From Asterochloris sp. CNOR1 (Eukaryota; Chlorophyta; Trebouxiophyceae; Trebouxiales; Trebouxiaceae), in contig OZ017759.1 in assembly GCA_963969365.1 (NCBI GenBank), positions 310,001-374,000 of the forward strand: 64,000 nucleotides of DNA. The letters run 5' to 3'. A program made the position numbers and the translations under genes. The notes beneath the pieces were generated by a model that was not told the origin of the DNA, ran no database searches, and saw only the letters and a list, made by a program, of their open reading frames with translations. Below, one piece after another: positions 22,501 to 37,500 of this stretch; position 1 is the stretch's first letter; each line of letters starts with the position of its first letter.

Positions 22501-25500
22501 CCAGCCACGGCAGCAGGTGAGCTGTTTGCAGAAGGGAGGCAGAAGCCAGAATGTGTCTGTTGCATCTTTGTAGGCACTGTGAGGACTGCACACTGAGAGG
22601 ATCAGCTTGTTGCAGCGCACAATTTTGCTGGTCACAAACTACAGCGTGCTGCTTGCAGTGCCTGTCACCCCAACAGCTGCGCCAGCCACAACGGGGCTGC
22701 GCTCAACCAGCGCTGCTCCGGTCACTAGCACAAGCGCACCAGTCACAAATGCAGCGGTACCAAGCACAACGGCTGCCGCAGCAATCACAGCAATACCCAC
22801 AAAGGCACCAAATAGCCTCCAGAATGTAGGGGTCACAGAGGAGCCGCTGCCAGTGCTGACAGAGGCGCCAATCATAAACGTCCCTGCCACCAGCATACCC
22901 ACGTCAAGCCCCATGCTGTACGCTACTCCAGCCACCACTACAACAGCGCCCGCCATGACTACAGCTGCACCTGCAACCACTGCTTCCAAGACCACCACAG
23001 CAGTGCCAGCCAGCACCACAGGCGCACCAGCTGCAATCACAGCAGCGCCTGTTGTTGCCACCTCGACCCCAGCCACAACCTCAGCAGCAACGCCAAGCCC
23101 AGCTGTCTGCACAGATGTGCCCCCGCCTGGCTCAGCGCTGTCCTGCTCCCAGCTGGCTGCTGCTAAGCAGTGCAATGCCACCTACGTCAGCTCCATCGGA
23201 TACTGCCAGACCAGCTGCGGTCGCTGCCCAGGGGTCGCGCCTGCACCTGGGGCCCTGGCACCTGTGCCAGCAATCACCACAAGCGCACCAGCAACCTCAA
23301 CAATGGCCCCTACTACAGCAGCCCCTTCCACTGCAGCAGTGCCAAGCACAACCAGCACACCTGCAACTGCAGGTGAGGCCAGAGATGCTGAGCATGCCAG
23401 TGCACACAGACAGTGACACCCTTACTGTCTCATATGCAACCTGATGTGCTGACTGGTATGTGCCCCCTGCAGTGCCCACCAGCACAGCAGCGCCCTTCAC
23501 ACCCTCGCCGCCAACACCAACACTCACACCCTACACGGCAGCGCCCACCACGGCTGCACCTGTGACCATCACGTCTGCCCCTGCTACGAGCACTGCAGTG
23601 CCTGCAATCACCACAGCTGTGCCTGTGACCACCACAGCTGCCCCTGCTACGAGCACTGCAGCTCCTGTGACCAACACAGCTGCGCCAGTAACGAGCACAG
23701 CAGCTCCTACAAGGAGCCCTCTCAGGCCTGGCCTACAGAATGTGGACATCACTGAGGAGCCGCTGCCCGTCCTCACTGAGGCACCTGCCACTGCTACGCC
23801 CACCACAGCAGCACCCACCACTAGTGCACCCACGCCAAGCCCAACGCCTTATGTGGCCCCACTGACCTCCACAGCAGCGCCAGTACCCACCACAGCAGCG
23901 CCAGTACCCACCACAGCAGCGCCAGTACCCACCACAGCAGCGCCAGCATCCACCACAGCTGCACCCTCAACCACAACCGCAGCACCGGTGCCCACGACGG
24001 CTTCGCCAGCCAGCACAGTGGCAGCGTTCATCACGAGCGCAGCACCAGCACCCTCAGCTGTCCCCGTCAGCACCACTGGGGCTCCCGCCACCACCAAGCT
24101 GCCAAGCTTCATCCAGGCGCCCGTCACAGCAGTGCCCACGCCATCAGTTGCAGCGCCCACCACTGGGGCACCTGCAACTACAACCTCTCAGCCCATCCAC
24201 GGCACAGCTGCGCCTACCACAGCAGGTGGGCACCCCTCAGTTTGAAAACAAGGCTACCACATGTGCAAAAGGGCTCTACATGGCCATCAATAGGCATTGA
24301 CTTGCCTGGCGCCAACTTCCCACTGCTTACTGGCTCCCACCTCCTGGCTTGAGGACCTATGTTGACACAGATTCTTGCCTTCTTGCAGCAGCTCCTGCCA
24401 TGGCAGTGCCAGCCGCCTCTACTGCTGCTCCTGCCACCTCCACTGCTGCCCCTTCACCCTCCACTGCTGCTCCAGCCACCACCAACCCTACCAATGTGCT
24501 GGATGCCAACGCAAACAGAACACGTCCAGGGACAACGACTTCAGGTGTGGTTTTTGGGTCCCAGTCCAGTGTGCCTCCGTGATGTGCATACTCATGAAAT
24601 ACGCTCCTGATCGCCTTGCCTGATCCCTGCAGTGCCAGGCTCCACGCCAGCTGCCCCAAGCACCACTACAGTGGCGCCTACCCCGACCACAGTGCCAAGC
24701 ACAAGCGCTCCAGCCACCAGCGCTGCGCCTGCAACAACAACAGCTGCGCGCACCACTATAACTGCTGCGCCAGTGACAAGTGCACCCACACCAAGCCCCA
24801 CACCGTATGCTGCTTCAGCAACCACCTCTGTGGCGCCAGTTAGCACCAGTGCTGCTCCAGCCACCACCTCAGCGCCCGTGACCACCACGGCAGCCCCAGT
24901 GACAAGCGCAGCTGCACCTGTGACTAGCACAGCTGCGCCAGCAATCACCAGCACAGCAGTGCCGCCTGTAACCAGCACGGCGGCACCCACAACCCTTGCG
25001 GCCTGCACAGACGTGCCACCCCCTGGCTCAGCGCTGTCCTGCTCCCAGCTGGCTGCTGCGAAGCAGTGCAGTGCCACCTATGTCAGCTCCATCGGCTACT
25101 GCCAGACCAGCTGCGGTCGCTGCCCAGGGGTTGCCCCTGCACCTGGGGCCCTGGCGCCTGTGCCAGCAATCACCACAAGTGCGCCAGCAACCTCAACAAA
25201 TGCCCCTACCACAGCAGCCCCTTCCACTGCAGCAGTGCCTAGCACAACCAGCACACCTGCAACTGCAGGTGAGGTCAGAGATGCCAAAGATGCTGGTGCA
25301 CACGCTCAGTGACGCCCTTTCTGCCTCATCTCTTAAGAATTCTTCATGCAGCCCCATTGTGCTGACTGGCATGTGCCGCTGCAGTGCCCACCAACACAGC
25401 AGCACCTGTGACACCCTCGCTGCCAACATCAACACTCACACCCTACACGGCAGCGCCCACCACGCCTGCACCTGTGACCACCACAGCTGCCACCGCTATG

Positions 25501-28500
25501 AGCACTGCTGCTCCCGTGACCACCACAGCTATGCCCGTGGCCACCACAGCTGTGCCTTTGACTACTACGGCAGCTCCAGTGACCACCACAGCTGCGATTG
25601 TGACAAGCACAGCAGCTCCTACAGGGAGCCCTCTCAGGCCCACCCTGCAGAATGTGGACGTCACTGCAGAACCGCTGCCGGTGATCACCGAGGCACCTGC
25701 TACTGCGGCGCCCACCACAGCAGCCCCCACCATCAGTGCACCCACGCCAAGCCCAACGCCTTACGCGGCCCCACTGACCTCCACAGCAGCGCCGGCAGCC
25801 ACCACAGCAGCGCCGGCAACTACCACAGCTGCACCCTCAACCATGAGCACAGCACCAGTGCCCACCACAGCTTTGCCAGCCAGCACAGTAGCGGCTTTCA
25901 TCACGAGCGCAGCACCAGCACCCCCAGCTGTCCCTATCAGCACCACTGCTGCTCCAGCCACCACCCAGCTGCCCAGCTTTGTCCAGGTGCCGGTCACAGC
26001 TGTGCCCACGCCATCAGTTCCAGCGCCCACCACTGGGGCTCCAGCAACTACAGCCTCTCAGCCCACCACCAGCACCGCTGCACCTACCACAGCAGGTGAG
26101 CGACCCCCCTGTTTGAGAGGCTACAACATGTGCAACACGGCTCTACATGGCCATCAACAGGCAATCACCTGCCTGACACCAAGCTTCGCTGCTTACTGGC
26201 TGCCACTTCCAGGCTTAACAGCCGCTGTTGACACAGACATTCTGGCCTTCCTGCAGTAGCTCCTGCCACCTCGGTGCCGGCCACCTCCACTGCTGCTCCT
26301 ACCACCACCACTGCTGCGCCGACCACTACCAGCCCTACCGCTGTGCTGGATGCCAACACAAACAGAACACGTCCTCCAGGGACGACGACTTCAGGTGTGT
26401 TCCTTGCCCCAGGCCACTGTGGTTTTGTGCTTTTGTTTCTCTGCTAACCAAGGACCTTTCACCTATCATGGGCTTCTGACAGCCCTGCCTGATCCCTGCA
26501 GTGCCAAGTTCCACAACAGCTGCCTCAAGCACCACTACAGTGGCGCCTGCCACCACCACAGTGCCAAGCACTGCTCCAGTCACCACGGCTGCGCCAGTCA
26601 CCAGCGCACTTACACCAAGCCCCACCCCTTATGCTGCCCCAGCCACCACCAGTGCGGCTCCAGTCACCACCACAGCAGCGCCGGCAACGACCACGGCTGC
26701 CCCTGTGACCTCCACAGCAGCTTCAGTTACCACCACAGCAGCGCCGGCAACGACCACGGCTGCCCCTGTGACCTCCACAGCAGCTCCAGTCACCACCACA
26801 GCAGCGCCGGCAACGACCACGGCTGCCCCTGTGACCTCCACAGCAGCTCCAGTCACCACCACAGCAGCGCCGGCAACGACCACGGCTGCCCCTGTGACCT
26901 CCACAGCAGCTCCAGTCACCACCACAGCAGCGCCGGCAACGACCACGGCTGCCCCTGTGACCTCCACAGCAGCTCCAGTCACCACCACAGCAGCGCCGGC
27001 AACGACCACGGCTGCCCCTGTGACCTCCACAGCAGCTCCAGTCACCACCACAGCAGCGCCGGCAACTACCACGGCTGCCCCTGTGACCTCCACAGCAGCT
27101 CCGGTCACCACCACAGCAACGCCGGCAACGACAACGGCAGCCCCTGTGACCTCCACAGCAGCTCCGGTCACCACCACAGCAGCACCTGCGACCACCTCGC
27201 AGGTGGTGCTGGGCCCCACCACTCCCTACAGGTGCTCCCTAGGACCTGTGGTGGAGGCGCAGGCAGTCGTCTGCGGCTTCACCAGTGCCACGCTGTCTCC
27301 CACTGGGTTCCAGGTAGCCGTGGCAGCGGCCCTGACCCTGGGGTCCACCGCCAACCTTGGCGTGGTGGTCAACACCACCCTGCTCACCACAACAGGCACC
27401 TCCTGCCCCTACACGGCCGCTGCGCCAGCTCCTGCTGCCTCACTGCCCTCTGGGTCGGCCACAGGCAGCGGGACCTGCACAGCTGCCCAGGTGCATTTCT
27501 TCATTCAGGCGACCTCCACCAGCAATGCTCAGGACATCATCAACACCCTAGCCAAGAGCTCTGAGAGCATCTCTCTCTCCTTGGGCTCCAGCACGCCCCT
27601 GGGCCCAGTCTGCCTGGGCTACGCAGCAGCACCAGGTGCGGCTGGGCTGCATGGCTCTCATGTATGATGCATGTGCTGGATTTGTACCAAAATGTCATCT
27701 GCGTTCGCTTGTTGTGCTTGCCACAGTCTCATGTACATTGTGCAGTTCTGGGCCCATTCACTACTGTCAGACTGACTGACACCTTGCATTGTGCCCTGTA
27801 GTCACGATGATGCCACCCACCTTCCTGACATGTGCTGCACCAGCCCCTGCACCGGCAGCAGTGGTGTCGACCCTGCCTGCCACCAGCAGCGCAGCTCCAA
27901 GCACAAGTACCACAGCGCCCATCACAAGCACAGCAGCACCTGTCACAGTGACTGTGGCCCCAACGACGACAACAGCAGTCATGTCCACAGCTGCTCCTTT
28001 CACCACAACAGCAGCGCCTGCCACCAGCACAGCAGCTCCAGCAACTACAACTGTGACACGTGTGCCTGTCACCTCTGCGCTAGTCACAAGCACGGCTGCA
28101 CCTGCCACAACCGGAGTGCCTGTCACCACGACAGCTGCTCCCACCACCACCACTGCTGCTGCGCCAGCGCCCAGAACCTCTGTGCCGGTCACCAGCACTG
28201 TTGCGCCGCTGACAACCACAGCTGCACCCATCAGGCCTGCCCTACAGAACGTTGGGGTCACTGAGGAGCCCCTGCCGTTGCTGACAGCAGCCCCAACAAC
28301 CTCTGCGCCAGCGACCACTGCAGGTGAGCTCCTCATTGCAATTGTTCATTGCAGTGTTTGATGCGCTCTAAAGGTACATTGTCCCCTGCTGCTTGGACTG
28401 GCAGCATTGGCCTCAGTCAATGGTGTTGTTCATTCGAGTTACCTGTGGTCTTTGCATGCAGCCTCAACCACAGCTGCTGCAACCCCAACTGTGCCGACCA

Positions 28501-31500
28501 ATTCCGCGCCGGTTACGACCGCAGTGCCAAGGCCCTCCGTGCCTGCACCACCTCTCACACCATACGCTGTGCCCATAACAGCTGCCCCTCTGACGACAGC
28601 CATGTCAAGCACAGCTGCATCCACAGCTGCACCTGTGCCAGTCACCTCCACTGCTGCTCCTACAACCACCAACCCTACCGCAGTGCGGGATGCCAACGCG
28701 AACAGATCACGTCCTCCGGGAACCACAACCTCAGGTGTGTTCCCTGCTCCATCACCACTGTAATGCTGTGATTACATGTTGTGCATATCAAGGACTCACA
28801 CAGCTGACAGCTTGCCTGATGCCTGCAGTGCCAGGCTTCACAACAGCTGCCCCAAGCACCACTACCACTCTGATAGCTGCACCAGTGACGAGCGCACCCA
28901 CACCAAGCCCCACACCATCTGCTGCTCCAGCAACCACCTCTGTGGCGCCAGTCAGCACCAGTGCTGCTCCAGCCACCACAGCAGCGCCCGTGACCAGCAC
29001 GGCAGCCCCAGGGACAAGCACAGCTGCGCCTGTGACTACCACAGCTGCGCCAGTAAGTACCAGCACAGCAACGCCTGTGGCCAGCACAGCAGCTCCAGTG
29101 ACAACGATGGCGGCACCCACAACCTTTGCAGCCTGCACAGATGTGCCCCCGCCTGGCTCAGCGCTGTCCTGTTTCCAGCTGGCTGCTGCCAAGCAGTGCA
29201 ATGCCACCTACATCAGCTCCATCGGCTACTGCCAGACCAGCTGCGGTCGCTGCCCAGGGGTTGCCCCCGCACCTGGGGCCCTGGCACCCATGCCAGCGAC
29301 CAGCACAAGTGCACCAGCCACCACAAGAACAGCCCCCACCACAGCGGCCCCTTCCACTGCAGCAGTGCCTAGGACAATCAGCACACCCACAACTGCAGGT
29401 GAGGCCAGAGATGCCAAAGATGCAGTGCCACCCTGATTTGGATTCATCTTGTGAGAGTATTTATGCAAAAGCCCATGGTGCTGACTTGGCATGTGCCCCT
29501 GCAGTGCCCACCAGCACAGCAGCGCCCATCACACCCTCGCTGCCAACACCAACACTTGCGCCCTACACGGCAGCGCCCACCACGCCCGCACCTGTGACCA
29601 CCACAGCTGCCCCTGCTACCAGCACTGCTGCTCCCGTGACCACCACAGCTGCGCCCGTGACCACCACAGCTGCACCTGTAACCACCACAGCAGCTCCAGT
29701 GACCACCAAAGCTGCGCCTGTGACAAGCACAGGAGCTCCTACAGGGAGCCCTCTCAGGCCCAGCCTGCAGAATGTGGACGTCACTGCGGAGCCGCTGCCA
29801 GTCCTCACCGAGGCACCTGCCACAGAGGCGCCCACCACCAGTGCACCCACGCCAAGCCCAACGCCTTACGCGGCCCCACTGGCCTCCACGGCAGCGCCAG
29901 CTTCCACCACAGCAGCACCCTCAACCATGACCGCTGCGCCGGTGCCCACCACGGCTTCGCCAGCCAGCACGGCGGCAGCATTCATCACGAGCGCAGCACC
30001 AGCACCCTCGGCTGCCCCCGTCAGCACCACTGCTGCTCCAGCTACCACCCAGCTGCCCAGCTTCGTCCAGCTGCCGGTCACAGCAGTGCCCACGCCATCA
30101 GTTCCAGCACCCACCACCACGCCCTTTGCAACAGCTGTGCCCACTACTGGGGCACCAGCAGCCACAACCTCTCAGCCCACCACCAGCACAGCTGTGCCTA
30201 CCACAGCAGGTGGGCACAGCCTGTTCGAAAGGCTACAACATGAGCGTCAGGGCTTTACATGGCTATTAACAGGGATTCACCTGCCCAATGCCAAGCTTTG
30301 CTGCCTGCTGGCTGCTGTTTCCAGGCTTGATGGCCCATGTTGACATAGGCATTCTGGCATTCCTGCAGCAGCTCCTGCCAGCACGGTCCCAGCCACCTCC
30401 ACATCTGCTCCTACCACCTCCACTGCTGCTCCCACCACCACCAGCCCTACTGCTGTGCTGGATGCCAACGCAAACAGAACACGTCCTCCAGGGACAACGA
30501 CCTCAGGTGTGTTGTTTGGCCGCAGTCTGGGTTATGATCACCTTCTATGCATTCAGGGACTCACAGTCCTGACAGCCTGGTGCAACTCCTGCAGTGCCAA
30601 GCTCTACTTCAGCTGCCCCAACCACTACTACAGTGGCGCCTACCACGATCACAGTACCAAGCACAAGTGCTCCCGTCACCACTGCTGCGCCAGTCACCAG
30701 CGCGCCCACACCAAGCCCCACCCCTTATGCTGCCCCAGCCACCACCAGTGCAGCCCCAGCAACCACCACTGCGGCCCCTGCTACCAGCACAGCTGCTCCA
30801 GCCACCACCACGGCTGCACCAGTGACCAGCCATGTGGCACTTGCTACAAGCACAGCCGTGCCGTCAACATCAATCGCGCCTCTCACAAGCAGTGCAGTGC
30901 CGGTCGCAACCACGGGTGCCCCTGCACCACTGCCAGCACCCAGCACAGGCGCGCCCAGCACAACTGTGCCAAGCACCACAGGTAATTGCTGTCCTGAATC
31001 TTACGATGCATAGCAGATGCACTCTCCTGCTCTTGGGGTTTCCAGTCTAGTCTTAGCAGCCCAGACTCATGCACAAGCATCATCTGCTGTCTCTAGACAT
31101 GTTTCACTCCTGCCTCCAGTGAGAGCTGCAACACCAACCTCCACAGCTGCTCCGATCACCAGCACCACAGCTCCCAGTACTTTGCCTGCGACCACTGTGG
31201 CTCCAGCCCAGGCGCCGACCACACCTTACAGCTGCTTCGATGGGCCCCTGGTGAAGGCAACTGCGGTCATCTGCGGCTACAACAGCAGCACCCTGAGCCC
31301 CACCACAGTCCAGAATGCTGTGGCGGCAGCGCTCAGGACCAGGTCGCCTGTGTTGGCGCCTGGAGTTGTTGTCAACACCAGCACCAGCAACACTGTTGGC
31401 CCAGGCTGCTCAGCAGGGGCCCCTGCCCCTGCGCCTGCAGCCGAGGCCTCCGTGCCAGGGGTTGCCAGCTCCTGCCCTGCCATGGCCGTCACTTTCTACG

Positions 31501-34500
31501 TTGAGGCACAGAGCACTCAGGACGCCAACACGCTGGCCCAGGTGCTGTCCAGCTACCCCCAGGACATTGCAGCAGCCCTGGGCGGCGGCAGCATCACTGC
31601 TCTGGGCCCAGTGTGCCTCAGCTACCCCAAAGTGCCAGGTGAGACATTCTGCAGCTTGTGTGTGCTCTGATCCTCATCACTTGCACAGGCCTCACACTGC
31701 TTGCCTCTCAAACCCCAAACATGAACTCTGATAGCGCCACATATGCCAAGGATACAAGCTCTGATAGCACTGCACACACTGCTGTTCCCCTGCAAAGAGT
31801 GACTTGTCAAGGCACTTTGTGCGCCTCAATCTCTGTGCGTATTGATGATGTTGCAGTCATCATCCAGCCCAGGACCTTCCTCAGCTGCCTGGCGCCTGCC
31901 CCTGCCCCAGCAGCGCCAGCTGCTGCGCCTGTCACAAGCATCGCTGCAACACTAATGACTACAGCCGTGCCCACAACGGCAGCCACCACTGCTGCGCCAG
32001 TGACAAGCACAGCAGTGCCCACTGCCACCACAGCAATACCGACCACTGGTGCACTGACCGTCACGAGCAGCCAGCCTGCCACCACCTCTGCGGCTCCTGC
32101 CACCACCACAGTGGCTCCAACCACCACCAATCCATTTGGGGTGCAAGACGTGAATGTGAACCGCTCGCTGCCTCCGCGGACCTCTGCAGCACCAGCGCCA
32201 GGCCTGGCATCAGCAACCCCCACTACCTCTGCAGGTCAGGTTCCCTGCACGCTAACATAATCAAGGCTACTGTGGACGAATGTATGCTGAGGCACAGCCT
32301 GCACAAGATGTACATGTTAGTGTGTCCACTGTATGCAAGTCACATTGCGGGGGCCAGCAGCAATCCTGTTAACAACTTGTCGTGACCTGAGAGTCCTTGC
32401 ATTGCAGTGCCAGCCAGCACCGCAGCTGTAGCCACCTCAGCTGCTCCAGTTCTCAACAGTGCTGCACCCGCTGCTACAACAGTAGCCCCAGTCACCAGCG
32501 CGCCGAGCACAACGGCTGCGCCTGCAACCACCACAGTGGCCCCTGTCACAACAACAGCGGCCCCTATCACCACAACGGCAATTTCCACAGCAGCGCCCGC
32601 AAAAGCCCCAGCCCCAGCCGCACCTGTGACCTCTACAGCTGCTCCATCTGCAACTGCACTGGCCACTACCACGGCAGCTCCAGTGACGACCACGGCGGCG
32701 CCCACAACCTTTGCAGCCTGCACAGATGTGCCCCCGCCTGGCTCAGCGCTGTCCTGCTTCCAGCTGGCTGCTGCCAAGCAGTGCAATGCCACCTATATCA
32801 GCTCCATCGGATACTGCCAGACCAGCTGCGGTCGCTGCCCAGGGGTCGCGCCTGCACCTGGGGCCCTGGCACCCGTGCCAGCAATCACCACAAGCGCACC
32901 AGCCACCACAAGAACTGCCCCCATCACAGCAGCCCCTTCTACTGCAGCAGTGCCTAGCACAAGCAGCACACCCATAACTGCAGGTGAGGCCAGAATTGCC
33001 AAAGATGCAGTGACATCTTGTTTTGGATTCATCTCTAGAGATTGATCATGCAGCCTTATTGTGCTGACTGGCATGTGCCTCTGCAGTGCCCACCAGCACA
33101 GCAGCGCCCACCACACCCTCGCCGCCAACACGAACACTCACACCCTACACAGCACCGCCCACCACAGCTGCCCCTGCTACGAGCACTGCAGCTCCCATGA
33201 CCACCACAGCTATGCCTGTGACCACCACAGCTGCACCTGTGACCACCACAGCAGCTCCAGTGACCACCACAGGTGTGCCTTTGACAAGCACAACAGCTCC
33301 TACAGGGAGTCCTCTCAGGCCGAGCCTGCAGAATGTGGACGTGACTGCAGAACCGCTGCCAGTCCTCACCGAGACACCTGCCACAGCGGCGCCCACCACC
33401 AGTGCACCTACGCCAAGCCCAACGCCTTACGCGTCCCCACTGACCTCCACAGCAGCGCCGGCAGTCACCACAGCAGCGCCAGCATCCACCAGAGCTGCAC
33501 CCTCAATCACGACTGCAGCGCCAGTGCCCACCACGGCTTCGCCAGCCAGCACAGTGGCAGCGTTCATCACGAGCGCAGCACCAGCACCCTCAGCTGTCCC
33601 CGTCAGCACCACTGGGGCTCCCGCCACCACCAAGCTGCCAAGCTTCATCCAGGCGCCCGTCACAGCAGTGCCCACGCCATCAGTTGCAGCGCCCACCACC
33701 ACGCCCTACGCAACAGCTGTGCCCAACACTGGGGCACCAGCAACTACAACGTCTCACTCAACCACCAGCACTGTTGCGCCTACCACAGCAGGTGGGCACC
33801 GCGCACTTTGAGACTGAGGCATCAACAGGCATTCATCTGCCTGACGCCAAGCTTTGCTGCTCACTGGCTGCCACTTCAAGGAGTGATGGCTGCTGTTGAG
33901 ACAGACATCTTGGCCTTCCTGCAGCAGCTCCTGCCACCGCGGTGCCGGCCACCTCCACTACTGCTCCTACCACCTCCACGGCTGCTCCTACCACCACCAA
34001 CCCTACCGCTGTGCTGGATGCCAACGCAAACCGAACACGTCCTCCAGGGACTACAACGCTAGGTGTGTTCCTTGCCCCCAGGCCAATGTGGTTCTGTGGT
34101 CATGTCTGTGCATCCCAAAATTTCCACAGCCTTGACAGCCTTGGCTGATTCCTGCAGTGCCAAGCTCTACAACAGCTGGCCCAAGCACCACTACAGTGGC
34201 GCCTGCCACCCCCACAGTGCCAAGCACTGCTCCAGTCACCACGGCTGCGCCGGTCACCAGTGCGCCCACACCGAGCCCCACCCCTTATGCTGCGCCAGCC
34301 ACCACCAGTGCAGCGCCAGCAACGACAACGGCAGCCCCTGTGACCTCCACAGCAGCTCCAGTCACCACCACAGCAGCGCCAGCAACGACAACGGCTGCCC
34401 CTGTGACCTCCACAGCAGCTCCAGTCACCACCACAGCAACGCCGGCAACGACAACAGCAGCCCCTGTGACCTCCACAGCAGCTCCGGTCACCACCACAGC

Positions 34501-37500
34501 AGCACCTGCGACCACCTCGCAGGTGGTGCTGGGCCCCACCACTCCCTACAGGTGCTCCCTCGGACCTGTGGTGGAGGCGCAGGCAGTCGTCTGCGGCTTC
34601 ACCAGTGCCACGCTGTCTCCCACTGGGTTCCAGGTAGCCGTGGCAGCGGCCCTGACCCTGGGGTCCACCGCCGACCTGGCTGTGGTGGTCAACACCACCC
34701 TGCTCACCACAACAGGCACCTCCTGCCCCTACACGGCCGCTGCGCCAGCTCCTGCTGCCTCACTGCCCTCTGGGTCGGCCACAGGCAGCGGGACCTGCAC
34801 AGCTGCCCAGGTGCATTTCTTCATTCAGGCGACCTCCACCAGCAATGCTCAGGACATCATCAACACCCTAGCCAAGAGCTCTGAGAGCATCTCTCTCTCC
34901 TTGGGCTCCAGCACGCCCCTGGGCCCAGTCTGCCTGGGCTACGCAGCAGCACCAGGTTTGGACTGCATGGCTCTCATGTATGATGCATGTGCTGGGATTT
35001 GTACCAACATGTCATCTGCATTCGCTTGTTGTGCTGGCCACAGTCTCATGTACATTGTGCAGTTCTGGGCCCATTCACTACTGTCAGACTGACACCTTGC
35101 TTTGTGCCCTGTAGTCACGGTGATGCCACCCACCTTCCTGACATGTGCTGCACCAGCCCCTGCACCGGCAGCAGCGGTGTCCGCGCTGCCTGCCACCAGC
35201 AGCGCAGCTCCAAGCACAAGTACCACAGCGCCCATCACAAGCACAGCAGCACCTGTCACAGTGACTGTGGCCCCAACGACGACATCAGCAGTCACTTCCA
35301 CAGCTGCTCCTGTCACCACAACAGCAGCGCCTGCCACCAGCACAGCAGCTCCAGCAACTACAACTGTGACACGTGTGCCTGTCACCTCTGCGCTAGTCAC
35401 AAGCACGGCTGCACCTGCCACAACCGGAGTGCCTGTCACCACGACAGCTGCTCCCACCACGACCATTGCTGCAGCACCAGCGCCCAGCACCTCTGTGCCG
35501 GTCACCAGCACTGTTGCGCCGCTGACAACCACAGCTGCACCCATCAGGCCTGCCCTACAGAACGTTGGGGTCACCGAGGAGCCCCTGCCATTACTAACAG
35601 CAGCCCCAACAACCTCTGCGCCAGCGACCACTGCAGGTAAGCTCCTCATTGCAAGTGTTCCATGCAGTTTTAATGGCGCTGTGCAGTCCATTGTCACCTG
35701 CTGATTGATAGCATTGGCCTCAGACATTGGTGTTCACCTGAGTCACCTGTGGTCTTTGCATGCAGCCTCTACCACAGCTGCTGCAACCCCAGCTGCGCCG
35801 ACCACTTCCACGCCGGCTACGACTACAGTGCCAAGGCCCTCCGTGCCTGTACCACCTCTCACACCATATGCTGTGCCCACAACAGCCCCTCTGACAACGA
35901 CAGCCGTGCCAAGCACAGCTGCGTCCACAGCTGCACCTGTTACCACCACGGCAGCTTCTGTGACAACCACGGCAGCCCCTGCTGCTACCACTGCTGCACC
36001 AGCAACCACCACAACCACAAGTACCCCTGCCACCACCGCAGCATCCCCAGCCACCAGTACCGCAGCGCCCACCACCACAAGTGGGGGACCTGGAATTGTG
36101 CAAGACACAGGCGCCAATAGGACACTGCCGCCAAGAACTGCAGGCAAGCTCTTGCACTGCTGCTTGCAACCGCGACCACCACTGGTGCCCTCCACACTTG
36201 AGTGTCTTTGTTTTCACTGTGCACACACCACAGAGACTTGAGGGCTGGCCCTCCCTTGTTATCACATCCAGCTATGCTGGTCCCCCTCTTCATCACATCT
36301 TCCATCCACTCATGCTTATGCTTGCGCTGCAATCTCTTGGTAGTAAGGTGCTGTCCCTGACCTCTGTGCATAATTATCCTGTGCAGTGCCTGTGACGCCC
36401 ACAGCCAGCCCGTCCACGAGCACTGCGGCGCCTACAACGACGACTGCCAGCCCCAGTCCTGCAACGCCAAACCCATCGGCCTATGCTGCGTCTGTGACCA
36501 CAGCTGTGCCAACCACCACAACAGCGTCCCCCGTGACCACAGGCACCCCCATCACATCCTCAACAGCAGCGCCAGCCACCATCACAGCCGCTCCTGTGAC
36601 CACTGCAGCCACGCCTGGCACCACCACAAATGCCCCTGCATTGATGGTGGCAGCTCCGGCCCCTGCCCCTGCTGTCACCAGCTGTGCTCTGGCCAATGTC
36701 AGCGTGGCCCTGTGCGGCTCCACTGCTGCCACTACTGCTGTAGCGCCCCTGCAGTCTTGCATTGCAGAGGCTGCAGGCATTGCCCCTGCCAGGGTGCTGC
36801 TGCAGAGCGTGGCGGACGCCAATGCCCTGCCCTGCGGCAGCACTGCCACTGCCACAAGCTGCTGCTGCACCTCAGCCGTGGCAGTGAACTTCTACATGAG
36901 CGCTGCCAGTGATGCTGAGGCCACAGCCCTGAACCGCGCCTTTGTTACCCAGACCCTGCTGAACACTAGCGGGTTTACAGGCTGTCTCCAGGTAGGGAAG
37001 GTTGCATGACCTGTCTGCTGCGCTGCTCTTGCCTGAGACCAATCTGTGGCTCAGCATGTACTGGAATTTGATTGCTTGCCCCGTGTCTGCAGGCGACTGC
37101 CATCAATCCCACTTGTGCAGCTGTCACATCTGCTCCAGGTAATTCTCAATGCTTGAGCAGAAAACTGCTGTTGAGCGCCGGTGTGGGACCTGGCGACCAG
37201 CTGCATTGCACCTGCGCTCGCGGGTGCTTCATAATTCTGGGTGCTGTGCAGGCATTGTGCCAGCCGTTGGACCCCAGCAGTGCCCATACGCGCTGGCCCC
37301 GGTGCCGGCTCCTGCTCCAGCCACCACATTTGTGCCAGCACCAACCACTGCCGTCACAAGTGCTCCAACCACATCTGCTCCAACATCAGTCCCAGCCAGC
37401 ACAGCTACACCCTCCACCACTGCTGCGCCAGCTGTTACCACGGCAACTCCAGTAACAAGCACTGCGGTCCCCACAACCTCCACTGCTGTGCCCACGCCTT

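Larger units (their letters stand above)
24633..28734 (+). repeat. Duplicated six-exon block, copy 1 (exons 10-15)
   Basis: Order: ShK exon, motif-F exon, motif-G exon, module B exon, 522-bp B-end plus F exon, motif-G exon. It matches 32408-36143 exon for exon. Exons 14 and 26 are both 522 bp, exons 12 and 24 both 138 bp, and the intron after exon 13 is near-identical to that after exon 25. Confidence 0.85.
32408..36143 (+). repeat. Duplicated six-exon block, copy 2 (exons 22-27)
   Basis: Paralogue of 24633-28734. It is shorter mainly because the 63-bp minisatellite has fewer units. Its first exon (ShK 4) is closer to exon 16 than to exon 10, so the duplications were nested rather than a single event. 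Confidence 0.8.

Noticed and set aside
26666-27196. CRISPR-like direct repeats
   Set aside because: The units are contiguous, in frame and without unique spacers. This is a coding minisatellite in a eukaryotic exon.
23108-32838. ShK-type modules as a toxin locus
   Set aside because: ShKT-pattern domains are widespread in non-toxic secreted proteins, and here they are internal modules of a huge glycoprotein.
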